A stretch of 64,000 bases of DNA from Hofstenia miamia (Eukaryota; Xenacoelomorpha; Acoela). This document shows positions 50,577 through 59,861 of this stretch, in pieces. The stretch covers positions 2,753,482 through 2,817,481 of the forward strand of contig SCFE01000001.1 of assembly GCA_004352715.1 (NCBI GenBank), in the 5' to 3' direction. A model generated the notes under the pieces. It saw only the letters and a list, made by a program, of their open reading frames with translations, was not told the DNA's origin and did no database searches. The position numbers and the translations under genes were made by a program. Within the stretch, counting starts at the first letter, position 1. Every line of letters begins with the position of its first letter.

Positions 50577-53500
50577 ATTATTTTTATTATTATTATTAAA
50601 TGATAATGTAAAAGAAAAACAACTTACCTGCCATGTATTTTTTATATCGTGCAACCTGTTCAATACAGAATTTTCGAACTCGCATGGCAGACTCATGTAC
50701 TTTTTGAAGTTGAGGTGAATAAATTCCCGGAAGCATTCTCATCCACGTTGGTAATGCTCGTCTGAAATTCAAGGGTTTGTTGGAGAAAATTAACTTAAAG
50801 CATTGAAATAGTTCTTGAAAAGATTGATCATTATAATCAAATCTTAGTCCAAAACCTAATTGACAAATGATGTTGGTCGTTGCGACGGAAAGTATCTCGT
50901 GGGGGTTGTCGTTGGTCTTAATGTAAAGTTCGCGCATACCTTCAACTAAGAATCGCGCCTCTTCATTTATCTAAAGTATAACATTGTAAAATATTTACTA
51001 TATAACTAAACTAAAATCGTTCAAAATTTCAATACCCACTTGAGGTAGAACGTTCTGTTAAGATATATTCATATAAATATTATGCATACAGGTCTATTAG
51101 GAATTATATACAAGTATACAAGCAAAATGTTTGATTAAATATAATTTACTAATTAAACATTCCTATAGAGCAAACACCTAGCTGTATTTCATTAATTAAT
51201 TATGTAATAATTTTTTTAGTGTTAAGAGCTTTATAGCCTAATAAAATCAATAGAGTGTTTATTCATTTCATGACAATTTATAAAATAAGTGCCGTTTTCA
51301 ATAAACAAACTGCACAGCAAAATTCATTTTAACACCATAATATTAGCGCAATTTATAAAATTTTTAAAATTTCAATATACGAACAGTCTTTTGAGAAGTT
51401 ATTCATTGAGGCAACACGCTACAAAATACACCCATAGAAATGGTCACATCAATGATGTAGTGATATCACTTGATAATGATCTCGTTTGTTCAGTGGATGT
51501 CTGGCAACACGACCTTACTTTTCCTGATCATTTCCCTCTTATTTTTAATCTCAACCTTACCGTATCTTCCACTGCACCAGTTACTCATCTGAAAAAGAGA
51601 AATTGGAAACCTTTATGTAGTGATGCGATCTGCACCGCGTTAAACTCAGTCTCTACTGATGATTCACTTACATGTGATGAATTATACAATGATTATCATG
51701 CAATACTCACTGACATGGTAGAACGCCTAGCTCCTCCTCTTAATCGGAAATTTGTACCACGTGCCTCTACTCCTTGGTATAACACCGAACTAAAATAATT
51801 GCGATGTAAGAATCGCAAGCTTGAACGTCAGCTTTTGAAACACAATTCATCTCCAATAGTGAAGAAATCGTATCGTGACATTTGTAATCTTTACAAGACA
51901 CGATTCCATGAAATCTCTCAGTCGTATTATGATAAAAGGCTCTCTTCCAATGATATTGGTTCTACGCTTCGCTTTGTGAGACAATTATCTTCCAACGCTG
52001 GCATATTACCCCGTTATGATGATCCTGAACAGCTCCCTAATGAATTTGCGCAATTTTATAGTGAAAAAAATAGAAGCCCCTAGGCAATCGGATGCCACTT
52101 CTCTTCCCTTGTCTATATACAATGTTGCCGATCCACTGCCGTTGACAGAATTTGCCAACAACATCATCTATTAGAGATATTATACATGCCATGCCATGAA
52201 ACCGACTACCTTTGAATTCGATGCACTGCCATCGCACCTTCTGACACATCAATCGGTAGCTCATGCGTGGTTGCCTATTGTAAATAGGATTGTCTCTCAA
52301 TCCTTAGAGTCCTCATCATTGCCTAGCGCCGGAAAGTGTGCCGCTATCAAACTGCTTTTTAAGAAGAAGCATATAGATCGTGATCTTAAGAATAACTATC
52401 GACCTGTATCTAATCTCACTTTTATGTAAAAATTACCGAAAAGGTTGTAAGCATACAATTCGTAGAATTCCTTAGATCTCATAACGTATTGGCAAAGTTC
52501 GTTTTCGGTTATCGAAAGATTCATTCGGTGGAAACACGCCTTTGTCGCCTTCTCAATGACCTTTTACTTGCGCTAGATAACCACAAATATTCGGTGCTGA
52601 TTCTTCTAGATCAATCGGCAGCCTTCGACCTTGTGGATTATGATATTCTAATCACACAACTCCGCAGACTTGGCATTGGTGTACCTCAGGGCTCTGTACT
52701 AGGCGCCCTGCTACTCCTGATCTATACACTATCACTAGCTAGCACGTATGNNNNNNNNNNNNNNNNNNNNNNNNNNNNNNNNNNNNNNNNNNNNNNNNNN
52801 NNNNNNNNNNNNNNNNNNNNNNNNNNNNNNNNNNNNNNNNNNNNNNNNNNNNNNNNNNNNNNNNNNNNNNNNNNNNNNNNNNNNNNNNNNNNNNNNNNNN
52901 NNNNNNNNNNNNNNNNNNNNNNNNNNNNNNNNNNNNNNNNNNNNNNNNNNNNNNNNNNNNNNNNNNNNNNNNNNNNNNNNNNNNNNNNNNNNNNNNNNNN
53001 NNNNNNNNNNNNNNNNNNNNNNNNNNNNNNNNNNNNNNNNNNNNNNNNNNNNNNNNNNNNNNNNNNNNNNNNNNNNNNNNNNNNNNNNNNNNNNNNNNNN
53101 NNNNNNNNNNNNNNNNNNNNNNNNNNNNNNNNNNNNNNNNNNNNNNNNNNNNNNNNNNNNNNNNNNNNNNNNNNNNNNNNNNNNNNNNNNNNNNNNNNNN
53201 NNNNNNNNNNNNNNNNNNNNNNNNNNNNNNNNNNNNNNNNNNNNNNNNNNNNNNNNNNNNNNNNNNNNNNNNNNNNNNNNNNNNNNNNNNNNNNNNNNNN
53301 NNNNNNNNNNNNNNNNNNNNNNNNNNNNNNNNNNNNNNNGGTTCAAAACAACTGTGCTAGAGTAGTACTGTTAAGAAGATCATCTCGCAGTACCCAAGCC
53401 TTGAAACACCTCGTTTGGTTGCCCGTGAAATATCGAATTGATTACAAAATTGCCCTTTTAACGTGGAAATCTCTAAGTAGATGTGCACCCTCATATATAA

Positions 53501-55738
53501 GCGAGTTGCTTAATCCGAACGCCACAGCTAGTCAGTCGCAGCGCCTATGGACTCTGCATGCTCCAAAGTTTAACTTGGCTTCTGCTGGCGCTCGGTCATT
53601 TTCAATGGCTGCACCAACTGTATTTAATCACCTACCATTTGCCTTACGGACGTGTTTTAATCTGATGGCTTTCAAGAAAGCACTGAAGTCACATTACTTT
53701 GAAATCGCCTTCAGTTAGTCGTTTTACCATTAGCGCTTTTGAACTTGGAACATTTCGGGAATAAATGCTTTTGCATTATTATTATTATTATAATATACAA
53801 TTTTCTATCTATTTTCTTATGTGTAAAAAATAAAAATTTGTCTAAACATGCTTAAAATGACCTAAATAACGTCATTAAGCAGTTTTACAAGGCGATCTAT
53901 TCGGGTTTAGTTAAATATAGAGGAAATTGAAAAATTCCGCAAAAAATATTCCCAAAATGAATTTACAGCGAACATAGAAAAATAAAAAAATAAATAAATG
54001 TATATAAATTTACAAAGATATGTGTAATCATCTTTCTGGTGACGCCTGTCAACACATCAAGCAATATCCTTAACACTTTTGCTTGTAATTAAAGTATATT
54101 GCAAGATTTCATAGTTCAAATGAATTATCTTGATGCACTTTGAAGAGAAAAAAATTAATTCTTTTAAATGCTTTCTTTCCTATTGATCAGCAAAATGATA
54201 AAATAGCATAAAAAATTTAAAAGTGTTGAATCATTCTCCAAATACTGATTGATATTGAAAGCTTATTATAAGAAAGAGTATTTGCTTTTTATATTACTTA
54301 TAGTCAAAGATGGACGCAATGCCGGTTTACCCGCGCGGGTTGCAGTTTTACCCGCAGATGTGTTGCAGTGCAGGTAATGAATTTCATATGCCACGCGGGT
54401 AGACATTTTTATTTTGTTATGTGTAATACTAAACTAATTAATACAATATTAACTATACTACGAAATCGATATAATATAATATATTTGTAATCATTCATTC
54501 AATTAAACAAAATTAAAAGAAAGTCAATTCGGTATTTGATATTTTGTGCCTTAATGCACAGGCGACATTTAGAAAATAGCGGGTGTGTTGCGTGTGCGAT
54601 GAGGTTGCGATGCAATGCGGTTATAAAAAATTACACCCCGTCCATCTATGTTTATCGTTATTCTGCTAATTAGTCTTGTCGGGACAACTCGAGGTTACAT
54701 ATAAATATTTATCAATCTATTTTTCTCACATTTTTAGGTAAATTGGAGGCACAAACTGCATTAAGGATGTAAAAAATTTATAACCTTAAAAGAGCTCCTT
54801 GTGTTTTTTTGATAATTTATACTACAACTGGTTGTAGATGTTTTCGTTGAAAATATTTAGTGATTTGTTACATAATCAAGTCCTTTTTACTAACTCAGTC
54901 TGCAACATATTTTAAGGCATGGATATCTTGTATTTTTCTAATCTAATGATATATCATATCTAATGTGCAAATTAAGGAGTTACTACCGCTTACTAAAATA
55001 TAGTTTCAGAATTAGATAAAATGTTTACTTATCAAGAGATTTAAATGTCAATGATTACTAAATCAAATTCTGAAAGTCTATATCAATTGTTGCTATTCTT
55101 TTTAAGTCTTTCCTTCTAATCATTTTTTGAATATTTTTGTCTTATTTTCCATGTTTTGTTTACAATTTTTGTCTTAAAATGCTTTGATGTTTGCAGATAG
55201 ACAGCTCGTTAACATGATTTATTCAAGCTTTACCCAAAATTGCAGGTATTAAAATAAAAAAAATGAATGTTTTGGTTAAAAATTTTATGTGCTTTTTAAA
55301 CTCGGAAATCCCAAAAAATCCAGGAATTGAATACCGCTTATTTTCCTGAGGTCTGAGAACTACGAATCCTAGAATATATGTAATGGCAATGTATACTAGT
55401 GAAAAATTCAAGAAGTAGAACATTCGTTTTAGTTGCCAAAGAGAAAATACTCTAATATTAAAGAAATATGATAATAGGACTTACAGTACTTTCTAATCGA
55501 CTTTTACCCATTCCTAAATTTCGTAAGGAGGAAACAACTGTTCTCCGATGGGCTCTCCAAACAGACCCATTAGCATTAACAATTCCTAACAGTGATTTAT
55601 CCATACTACGAGGAAGTGGCAACCGCGAACTTGATTTCTCGGAATTTTGAACGAAAATTTCCTTAGCAAGTTCCAAGTCTGTAATTATGAAATGATATCT
55701 TCTTTCAGTCATGTGACTCAATGTAATGGCATCACTTC
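47354..55738 (-). CDS. Cytochrome P450, CYP2-clan, N-terminal exon(s) missing
   Basis: Three exons on the minus strand: 55738-55485, 50970-50628 and 48054-47354 (stop TGA), with GT/AG borders and matching phases. Exon 1 has the helix-C WRAHRR motif and the GMGKSRLE segment of the CYP2 clan. Exon 2 starts INEEARFLVEG and contains FGLRFDY. Exon 3 carries the I-helix FAAGTDTSST, the K-helix ETQR (ExxR) and the haem loop FSMGPRICPG, with its Cys codon at 47519-47521, followed by LARMEIF. Together they give about 432 residues. The membrane anchor and proline-rich hinge (~60 residues) should be in an exon above 55738 but were not found. P450s of this clan are ER-bound monooxygenases acting on xenobiotics, fatty acids or steroids. 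The substrate cannot be inferred. The segment aligned to the PERF/PxHF motif reads FDIGNFL, lacking the usual Arg or His. The introns carry several transposons. Confidence 0.9.
48190..48782. mobile_element. Inverted-repeat (MITE-like) element in the P450 intron
   Basis: The left end is rich in AATTTCCCAATTGGAAAT and TTCCCCATGG blocks. The right end carries the inverted counterparts (CCTATGGGGAAATTCC, ATGGGGAATTTTC). The interior contains CCCTAACCCTAACC at about 48304-48318 and two variants (about 48478 and 48550). No coding capacity. Confidence 0.6.
48926..48960. repeat. (ATT)n microsatellite, tail of the retroelement
   Basis: About 11 ATT units. On the minus strand it forms the 3' (AAT)n tail after the stop codon of the adjacent retroelement. 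Confidence 0.85.
49010..49524 (-). CDS. RLE-type non-LTR retrotransposon, C-terminal endonuclease region
   Basis: An open minus-strand frame of more than 165 codons runs out of the assembly gap at 49524 to a stop at 49010. It begins YKFRHDKVGRMVHWSL and contains KWYEHKPQGVIENEKVKILW. The nuclease core follows: RRPDIVVVDKEKR, then TVIDIAVP. The PD and the later D of the restriction-like endonuclease (PD-(D/E)xK) fold are both present. It ends LRKALSLPGNW. This segment is the 3' end of R2/NeSL/Hero-type elements. There are no stops or frameshifts and its GC content is well above the surroundings, so the insertion looks young. It lies in the P450 intron in the same orientation as the gene. The RT must be in the gap or missing. 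Confidence 0.8.
49525..50524. other. Assembly gap (1000 N)
   Basis: Exactly 1000 N, a conventional size, so the true length is unknown. It is bordered by the retroelement on the left and an (ATT)n repeat on the right. Confidence 0.99.
50525..50600. repeat. (ATT)n microsatellite at the gap edge
   Basis: About 16 perfect ATT units followed by imperfect ones, ending about 28 bp from the P450 exon 2 donor site (50627). Confidence 0.9.
51390..53790 (+). pseudogene. CR1/L2-like non-LTR retrotransposon in the P450 intron
   Basis: Plus strand, antisense to the P450. The endonuclease end lies at 51390-51560 (THRNGHINDVVISLDND; the SDH motif reads PDH). The linker lies at 51700-52070 (STPWYNTELK, with a stop right after it). 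The RT lies at about 52200-52740. It contains FEFDALPSHLL, NNYRPVSNLTF, FGYRKIHSVETRLCRLLNDL, LLDQSAAFDLVDYDIL and GVPQGSVLGALLL. About 60 residues between RRLGIG and VPQGS are deleted. Gap 52751-53339 removes the FADD region. The C-terminal domain is at 53340-53718 (VQNNCARVVL, LVWLPVKYRIDYKIALLTWK, APTVFNHLPFALR). It ends in an ATT-rich tail at about 53775-53795. Stops, a deletion and a frameshift near 52083 show it is dead. Confidence 0.85.
52751..53339. other. Assembly gap (589 N)
   Basis: Run of N inside the CR1/L2-like element; the size is not a round number. Confidence 0.99.
53796..54302. other. P450 intron sequence, nothing recognised
   Basis: AT-rich with no structure seen. Confidence 0.4.
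54303..54652. mobile_element. Short inverted-repeat element, GC-richer than flanks
   Basis: The left end reads AAAGATGGACG and the right end CGTCCATCTAT, inverted and 350 bp apart. The left part has repeated TACCCGCGCGGGT-like palindromes. No coding capacity. Probably a MITE. Confidence 0.5.
54653..55484. other. P450 intron sequence
   Basis: No repeats recognised. A minus-strand 66-codon frame (55223-55423) has a hydrophobic start but lies downstream of exon 1, so it cannot be the missing P450 anchor in the normal order. Confidence 0.4.
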
Positions 55739-55894
55739 CTAAATGTAGCAATATTAATTTGCTATTTGGTTATAAAAGCGTTTTCTTAAAGGCGAACTAC
55801 CAATAATATTAGAGAAAATAACTTGCACTAAAATTTTAAATTGAACGTTCAATGTTGATCCTATTACCCATTAGGTGTCAAATTTAATTCATTT

Positions 55895-56428
55895 CTTTAA
55901 TGTTTGTCTGTGTATTGTTTTCAAGACTACCGTTTTTAAAATTGACTTGCAATAATTTCAATTTCATAATTGGAAGGTTAAACATTATTTGGATTCTCAT
56001 AATGTTACCACTCTAACAAGAAACAGGTAAATGTGCTTTGCGAATGGTTATGTTTCTAGGAGCAAAACTTCAAACAACATCCATGCGCTCTTGCTGCTCT
56101 GAAGAATTTAAAAAATCTGTTTGAAAAACAGGTGGCGTGGGAGATTTACCACACCGTGGNCTTTAATGTTTGTCTGTGTATTGTTTTCAAAAGACTACCA
56201 TTTTTCAAATTAACTTGCAATAATTTCAATTTCACATTTGGAAGGTTAAACATTATTTGGGTTCTCATAATGTTACCACTCAAACAAGAAACATTTAAAT
56301 GTGCTTTGCGAATGGTTATGTTTGTAGGAGCAACACTTTAAACAACATCCATGCGCTCTTGCTGCTCTGAAGAATTTAAAAAATCTGTTTGAAAAAACAG
56401 GTGGCGTGGGAGATTTACCACACCGTGG
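55895..56428 (+). repeat. Near-identical tandem copies (~266 bp) joined at a single N
   Basis: 55895-56159 and 56161-56428 match at about 95% identity, and the ambiguous base 56160 sits exactly at the junction. Both carry the start of a Tc1/mariner-type transposase. Confidence 0.85.
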
Positions 56429-57730
56429 AAGAAATGAAATCGCTAGTGGCCGATCTAAACAAGGAACATCATTTTGGTGTTTGCAGTTTTCCGATTGTTT
56501 CCAGGAGAAGCAATACTTCAAAATCAACAATACGAAGGATTTTACGGAAGACTTTACATTCCCATACATACCGTCTTCGTCGAGTTCAAGAGGTGGGCTC
56601 CGCCGTCAGTCGACTAAGATTGGTGGCGCAGACATAAAAAGGTCACCGGCGGCGGCCTGTAAAAACCGTATATGATGCAAGCAGTATTGTGAAACTGCAA
56701 AAAAGTTTATCATGCACTTACAGGTAATCTGATTAATAAGACATAATCTAAACTAAAATTTAATAAAAACAAAAAAAACCAAAACACATTTAACGTAATA
56801 AAAAACATAATAAAACGTAAAAAAGGGTCAACTTTGGGGAGAATAACTAATCAATGTTAACCGTCAGTACAACATCAGAGACATTAAATGTGGTTTACTT
56901 TTTATCATACATTTCGTTTGTCTTGATATAGTTTTAGTTATCAATCGGCTCAGCCGTCTAAATTTTCCGGCGGCTGGATGATGTAAAATATGTTGGCACG
57001 ATGGCTCAGTCGGATGGCGCCCAGCTCTAAGGTGAAAGACCGTGATTACCACGTCGTTTGGAAAATGCCAATTTTTACAGAGATCGTTGTCAACATGATT
57101 CAGCATAACATTCATCAGTTTTGTGTAGAAATGAAGCCCACTTTTTCTTTAAAGGTTCAGTCTATACTAAAAATTGCGTAATTTGTCCGATACCAATCCC
57201 CATCAAACGGTGTTTTCATTGCTTCATTCCCAAAGTAACATTATGGCCAGGTCTTAATTCATCAAAAATTCTGGCACATTCTTTTTTTGAAGAAACTGTA
57301 AATGGTGATCGATATTTGTGAAAAGCAACATTTCAACAAGAGGGTGCAACGCCGCACATCTACCGTAGTGTTAGAGTTTATTGAAGGATTATCAGCTGAG
57401 CATTTCCAAATTCTTTACCTTCAAGAGCTTCATATCTTTCGTTTGCAGATTGTTAAAAATGGGGAACAGTTAAGCAAAAAGCAGATGACTAAAAGTTCAT
57501 TCCAACCAATACAGATCAATCAAAAATATTTCTTTCCGATGAATTCTTGAATATTACATCAGAAGAACTCAATCGAGCAACTGGCAATCCACATCGCAGA
57601 CTAGAACTCCTCATGAATTTTGGAGACAAAGAATTTAATCATTTACTTATTTTCTACTGTGCTCATCTTCCATGAAGTCAATAAATACCTTCTTTAGTAA
57701 CTTTATAAACACCCTGTATATATATATATA
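56040..57730 (+). pseudogene. Tc1/mariner-superfamily transposase remnant
   Basis: Plus-strand pieces in several frames. 56330-56430 reads NIHALAALKNLKNLFEKTGG then VGDLPHRGRN. 56440-56600 reads VSRRSNTSKSTIRRILRKTL, the helix-turn-helix region. 57120-57320 reads a catalytic block as NEAHFFFKG instead of DEAHF..G, followed by PKVTLWPGLNSSKI and FFEETVNGDRYL. Later pieces to about 57560 are badly shifted. The right end near 57703-57720 reads AACACCCTGTATA, a sequence typical of ends of this superfamily. A foreign-looking segment at 56690-56990 separates the two halves. The first catalytic Asp has become Asn, so it is inactive. Confidence 0.7.
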
Positions 57731-58120
57731 AAATAATAAAGTTTAGAAGTATAATATATTGTTTCAAACTTAGAAAGGGTGGTATCCAATTTTTTTAAAA
57801 TATCGCATGGAGCCTTTTCAAATAGTTGGAAAAAGTCTTTCTGCTAATAAATCAAAAAATTACTCCTCTTTGGATATAATGAGCTGCATTCAAAAGGTGC
57901 TTTTTATTACATTGCTGCTATATCATTACGGAAATTTCGACATTAAATATATTATGTAGACATTAACTGAACTGTAATAAATGTCTTGAGGTAATATCAG
58001 TTCACTGCGCATAAAATTCTCAATTTTGAAATTATGAAACACTGTTTGATTGTTATGGCCATGATAGAGTCATATACAAAAAAGAGCATACTTACTTTCA
58101 TGGAATGTCAGTTCTTAAAA
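57731..58120. other. Spacer
   Basis: Nothing recognised. Confidence 0.4.
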
Positions 58121-58129
58121 GGAAAGAAA

Positions 58130-58765
58130 CCACAGTAAATTAACTGTGAGATGCAAGATGTTTTTGGTGATGCTGTTCCTTCTGAACCAATTGTGCGCAA
58201 GTGGGTTCGACCCCTCGGCGGTAGACCTTCGATTGTAACTTCACAGAACATTGTGGAGAATGTAGAGCAGTTTCTGGTAAGGGAACATTGTCAGACGTGC
58301 GAACTTGCTGAAAAGGCTGGTGTATTATTGGGCATCATTCACCAAATCTTCACCCAGCCACTGAGAAATCAGAAAAAGTTTTTCAATTGAGCTCCGCTTG
58401 TCAAACACTGCAAGCGGAAAGTGATTGATCGTCTGCATTACTGGGAATGAGATATCTTACAGCATCCATCACATTCCCTGAGTTGTCACCCTGTGATTTC
58501 TTCTTCTTCCCTAAGTAAGGAGAAATCTACGCAGTCATAGACTTCACTCAATAGAAGAGATTGTTGAAGGCTGCAACACATCTGTTAAGGCAGTGGCCAA
58601 GGCTCGTCAATCGATGGCCAAAGTGTAAGGACATTGACAGTGACAATGTAGAATAGATTGACGTTACACTTTGTCATGTACTCATTGTTTTTAATTTTCT
58701 TGAATTTTTAATATAGCTGTAGGCGCTGGAAAAAAACTTTCTGAATGCACCTCGTAATCTGAGCC
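58130..58765 (+). pseudogene. mariner transposase remnant with internal deletion
   Basis: 58151-58390 reads the N-terminal part: VFGDAVPSEPIVRKWVRPLG, GGRPSIVTSQNIVENVEQFL, and an HTH-like GVLLGIIHQIF. After a large deletion, 58460-58660 gives LSPCDFFFFPK, the conserved block after the catalytic centre, and a decayed C-terminus. The catalytic DNARPH-type segment is missing. The right end reads AACTTTCTGAATGCACCTCG near 58735-58755, as in mariner terminal repeats. Confidence 0.75.
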
Positions 58766-59519
58766 TGCATTGTTTCAAAAACCCATCACAAGTGATTTGG
58801 ATTAAATTATGCTGCACTGGACATCTCTCCATTTATTGTTTTTTAACTTTCAAAGTTAGTTATTGTGTGATTTGTGGGAATTAAAATTCCATGAGTTATT
58901 TATATGTGATCTTAGAATCAGGGATGCGCTGCTTATGAGTGGGAAGGCGCAAATGTAGTTCCCTAAATACAATTTTGACGATAGAATTACCAATTTTATG
59001 TATACAAATATTACCAAAATTTTAGAATTCATGATTGGACTCTTGCATTTAGTTTTATTCATAGATGTATATGCTAAGCATAGTCAAATATATGTGGAAT
59101 AGTTGTGTTGGGACATATCTACAAATGCCATTTAGAATTGCACATTGCTTTAATTATTTTTTAATTAGATATTGGTGTATTCTATTTGAAGCACTACAGA
59201 AAATAAGTATATTTAAAAATTTTGCCATTATTTTTTGCGAAAATCACAAGTCCCAAACTAAAAAAAACAGCATCTGAAAATACCACTCAGCCCCACCTAT
59301 CACATCCTCAATCCAACCGACGTTGCTCCTGCTAATAATTGATGCGCTAAGATAAGCTTAATATTCAAGAAGCAATATTATGTATATAGAAAAGTGTCAA
59401 TACCTTTTGCACAGTTAATTTTAACTTACTCTATAAAATAAACTTAATGAACCCAAAACAATAGGGCTGCATACATGAGGCGGATGATCCGGTAAAAAGC
59501 GAATGAGGCGGCTAGCCGC
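58766..59519. other. Spacer without a recognised gene
   Basis: Short domain-less frames only. Confidence 0.4.
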
Positions 59520-59861
59520 ATTAAGGGCGTCTACACGTGCTCCGCTTTAGTAGTCGCATTAGCTCGATTTAATTGCTCCTCCGGAACACAATTCACTCCT
59601 CCGCATCAAGCCGTATTAATTACTGATAAATAAGCAAGCTTGTCGATCATTTTGTTTGCCTGTTACAATTGTGATTGGGCTTCTACCTTGTACTTAACCA
59701 ATTAGAATTCACCAAAATAAAGATATTTTACTAAAGCGGAGCACGTGTAAATCCGAATCCGAATTAATAAAATCTATAAAAAACTATTTTGATCAACAAA
59801 TGGTGCCGTATTGGCTACTACGCTGAATTTAGCTGCTCCGCATCTCGTGTAAACGGGGGTA
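59520..59861. mobile_element. MITE-like element with inverted ends
   Basis: The left end (GGGCGTCTACACGTGCTCCG) and the right end (reverse complement CCCCGTTTACACGAGATGCG) are imperfect inverted copies. Inside, CTACACGTGCTCCGCTTTAG near 59532 recurs inverted at about 59733-59752. GC-rich relative to the flanks. No coding capacity. Confidence 0.55.

Noticed and set aside
48981-50603. Long plus-strand ORFs running through the N gap (540 and 371 codons)
   Set aside because: They are antisense shadows of the retroelement endonuclease and are prolonged artificially by the run of N and the ATT repeat.
52735-53365. Open frames made almost entirely of N
   Set aside because: Artefacts of the assembly gap.
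55223-55423. Hydrophobic minus-strand ORF as the missing P450 membrane anchor
   Set aside because: It lies downstream of the helix-C exon in transcription order, so it cannot supply the N-terminus without a rearrangement.
56995-57062. tRNA gene suggested by a perfect A-box consensus (TGGCTCAGTCGG)
   Set aside because: No B box and no cloverleaf stems follow; likely chance or a SINE scrap.
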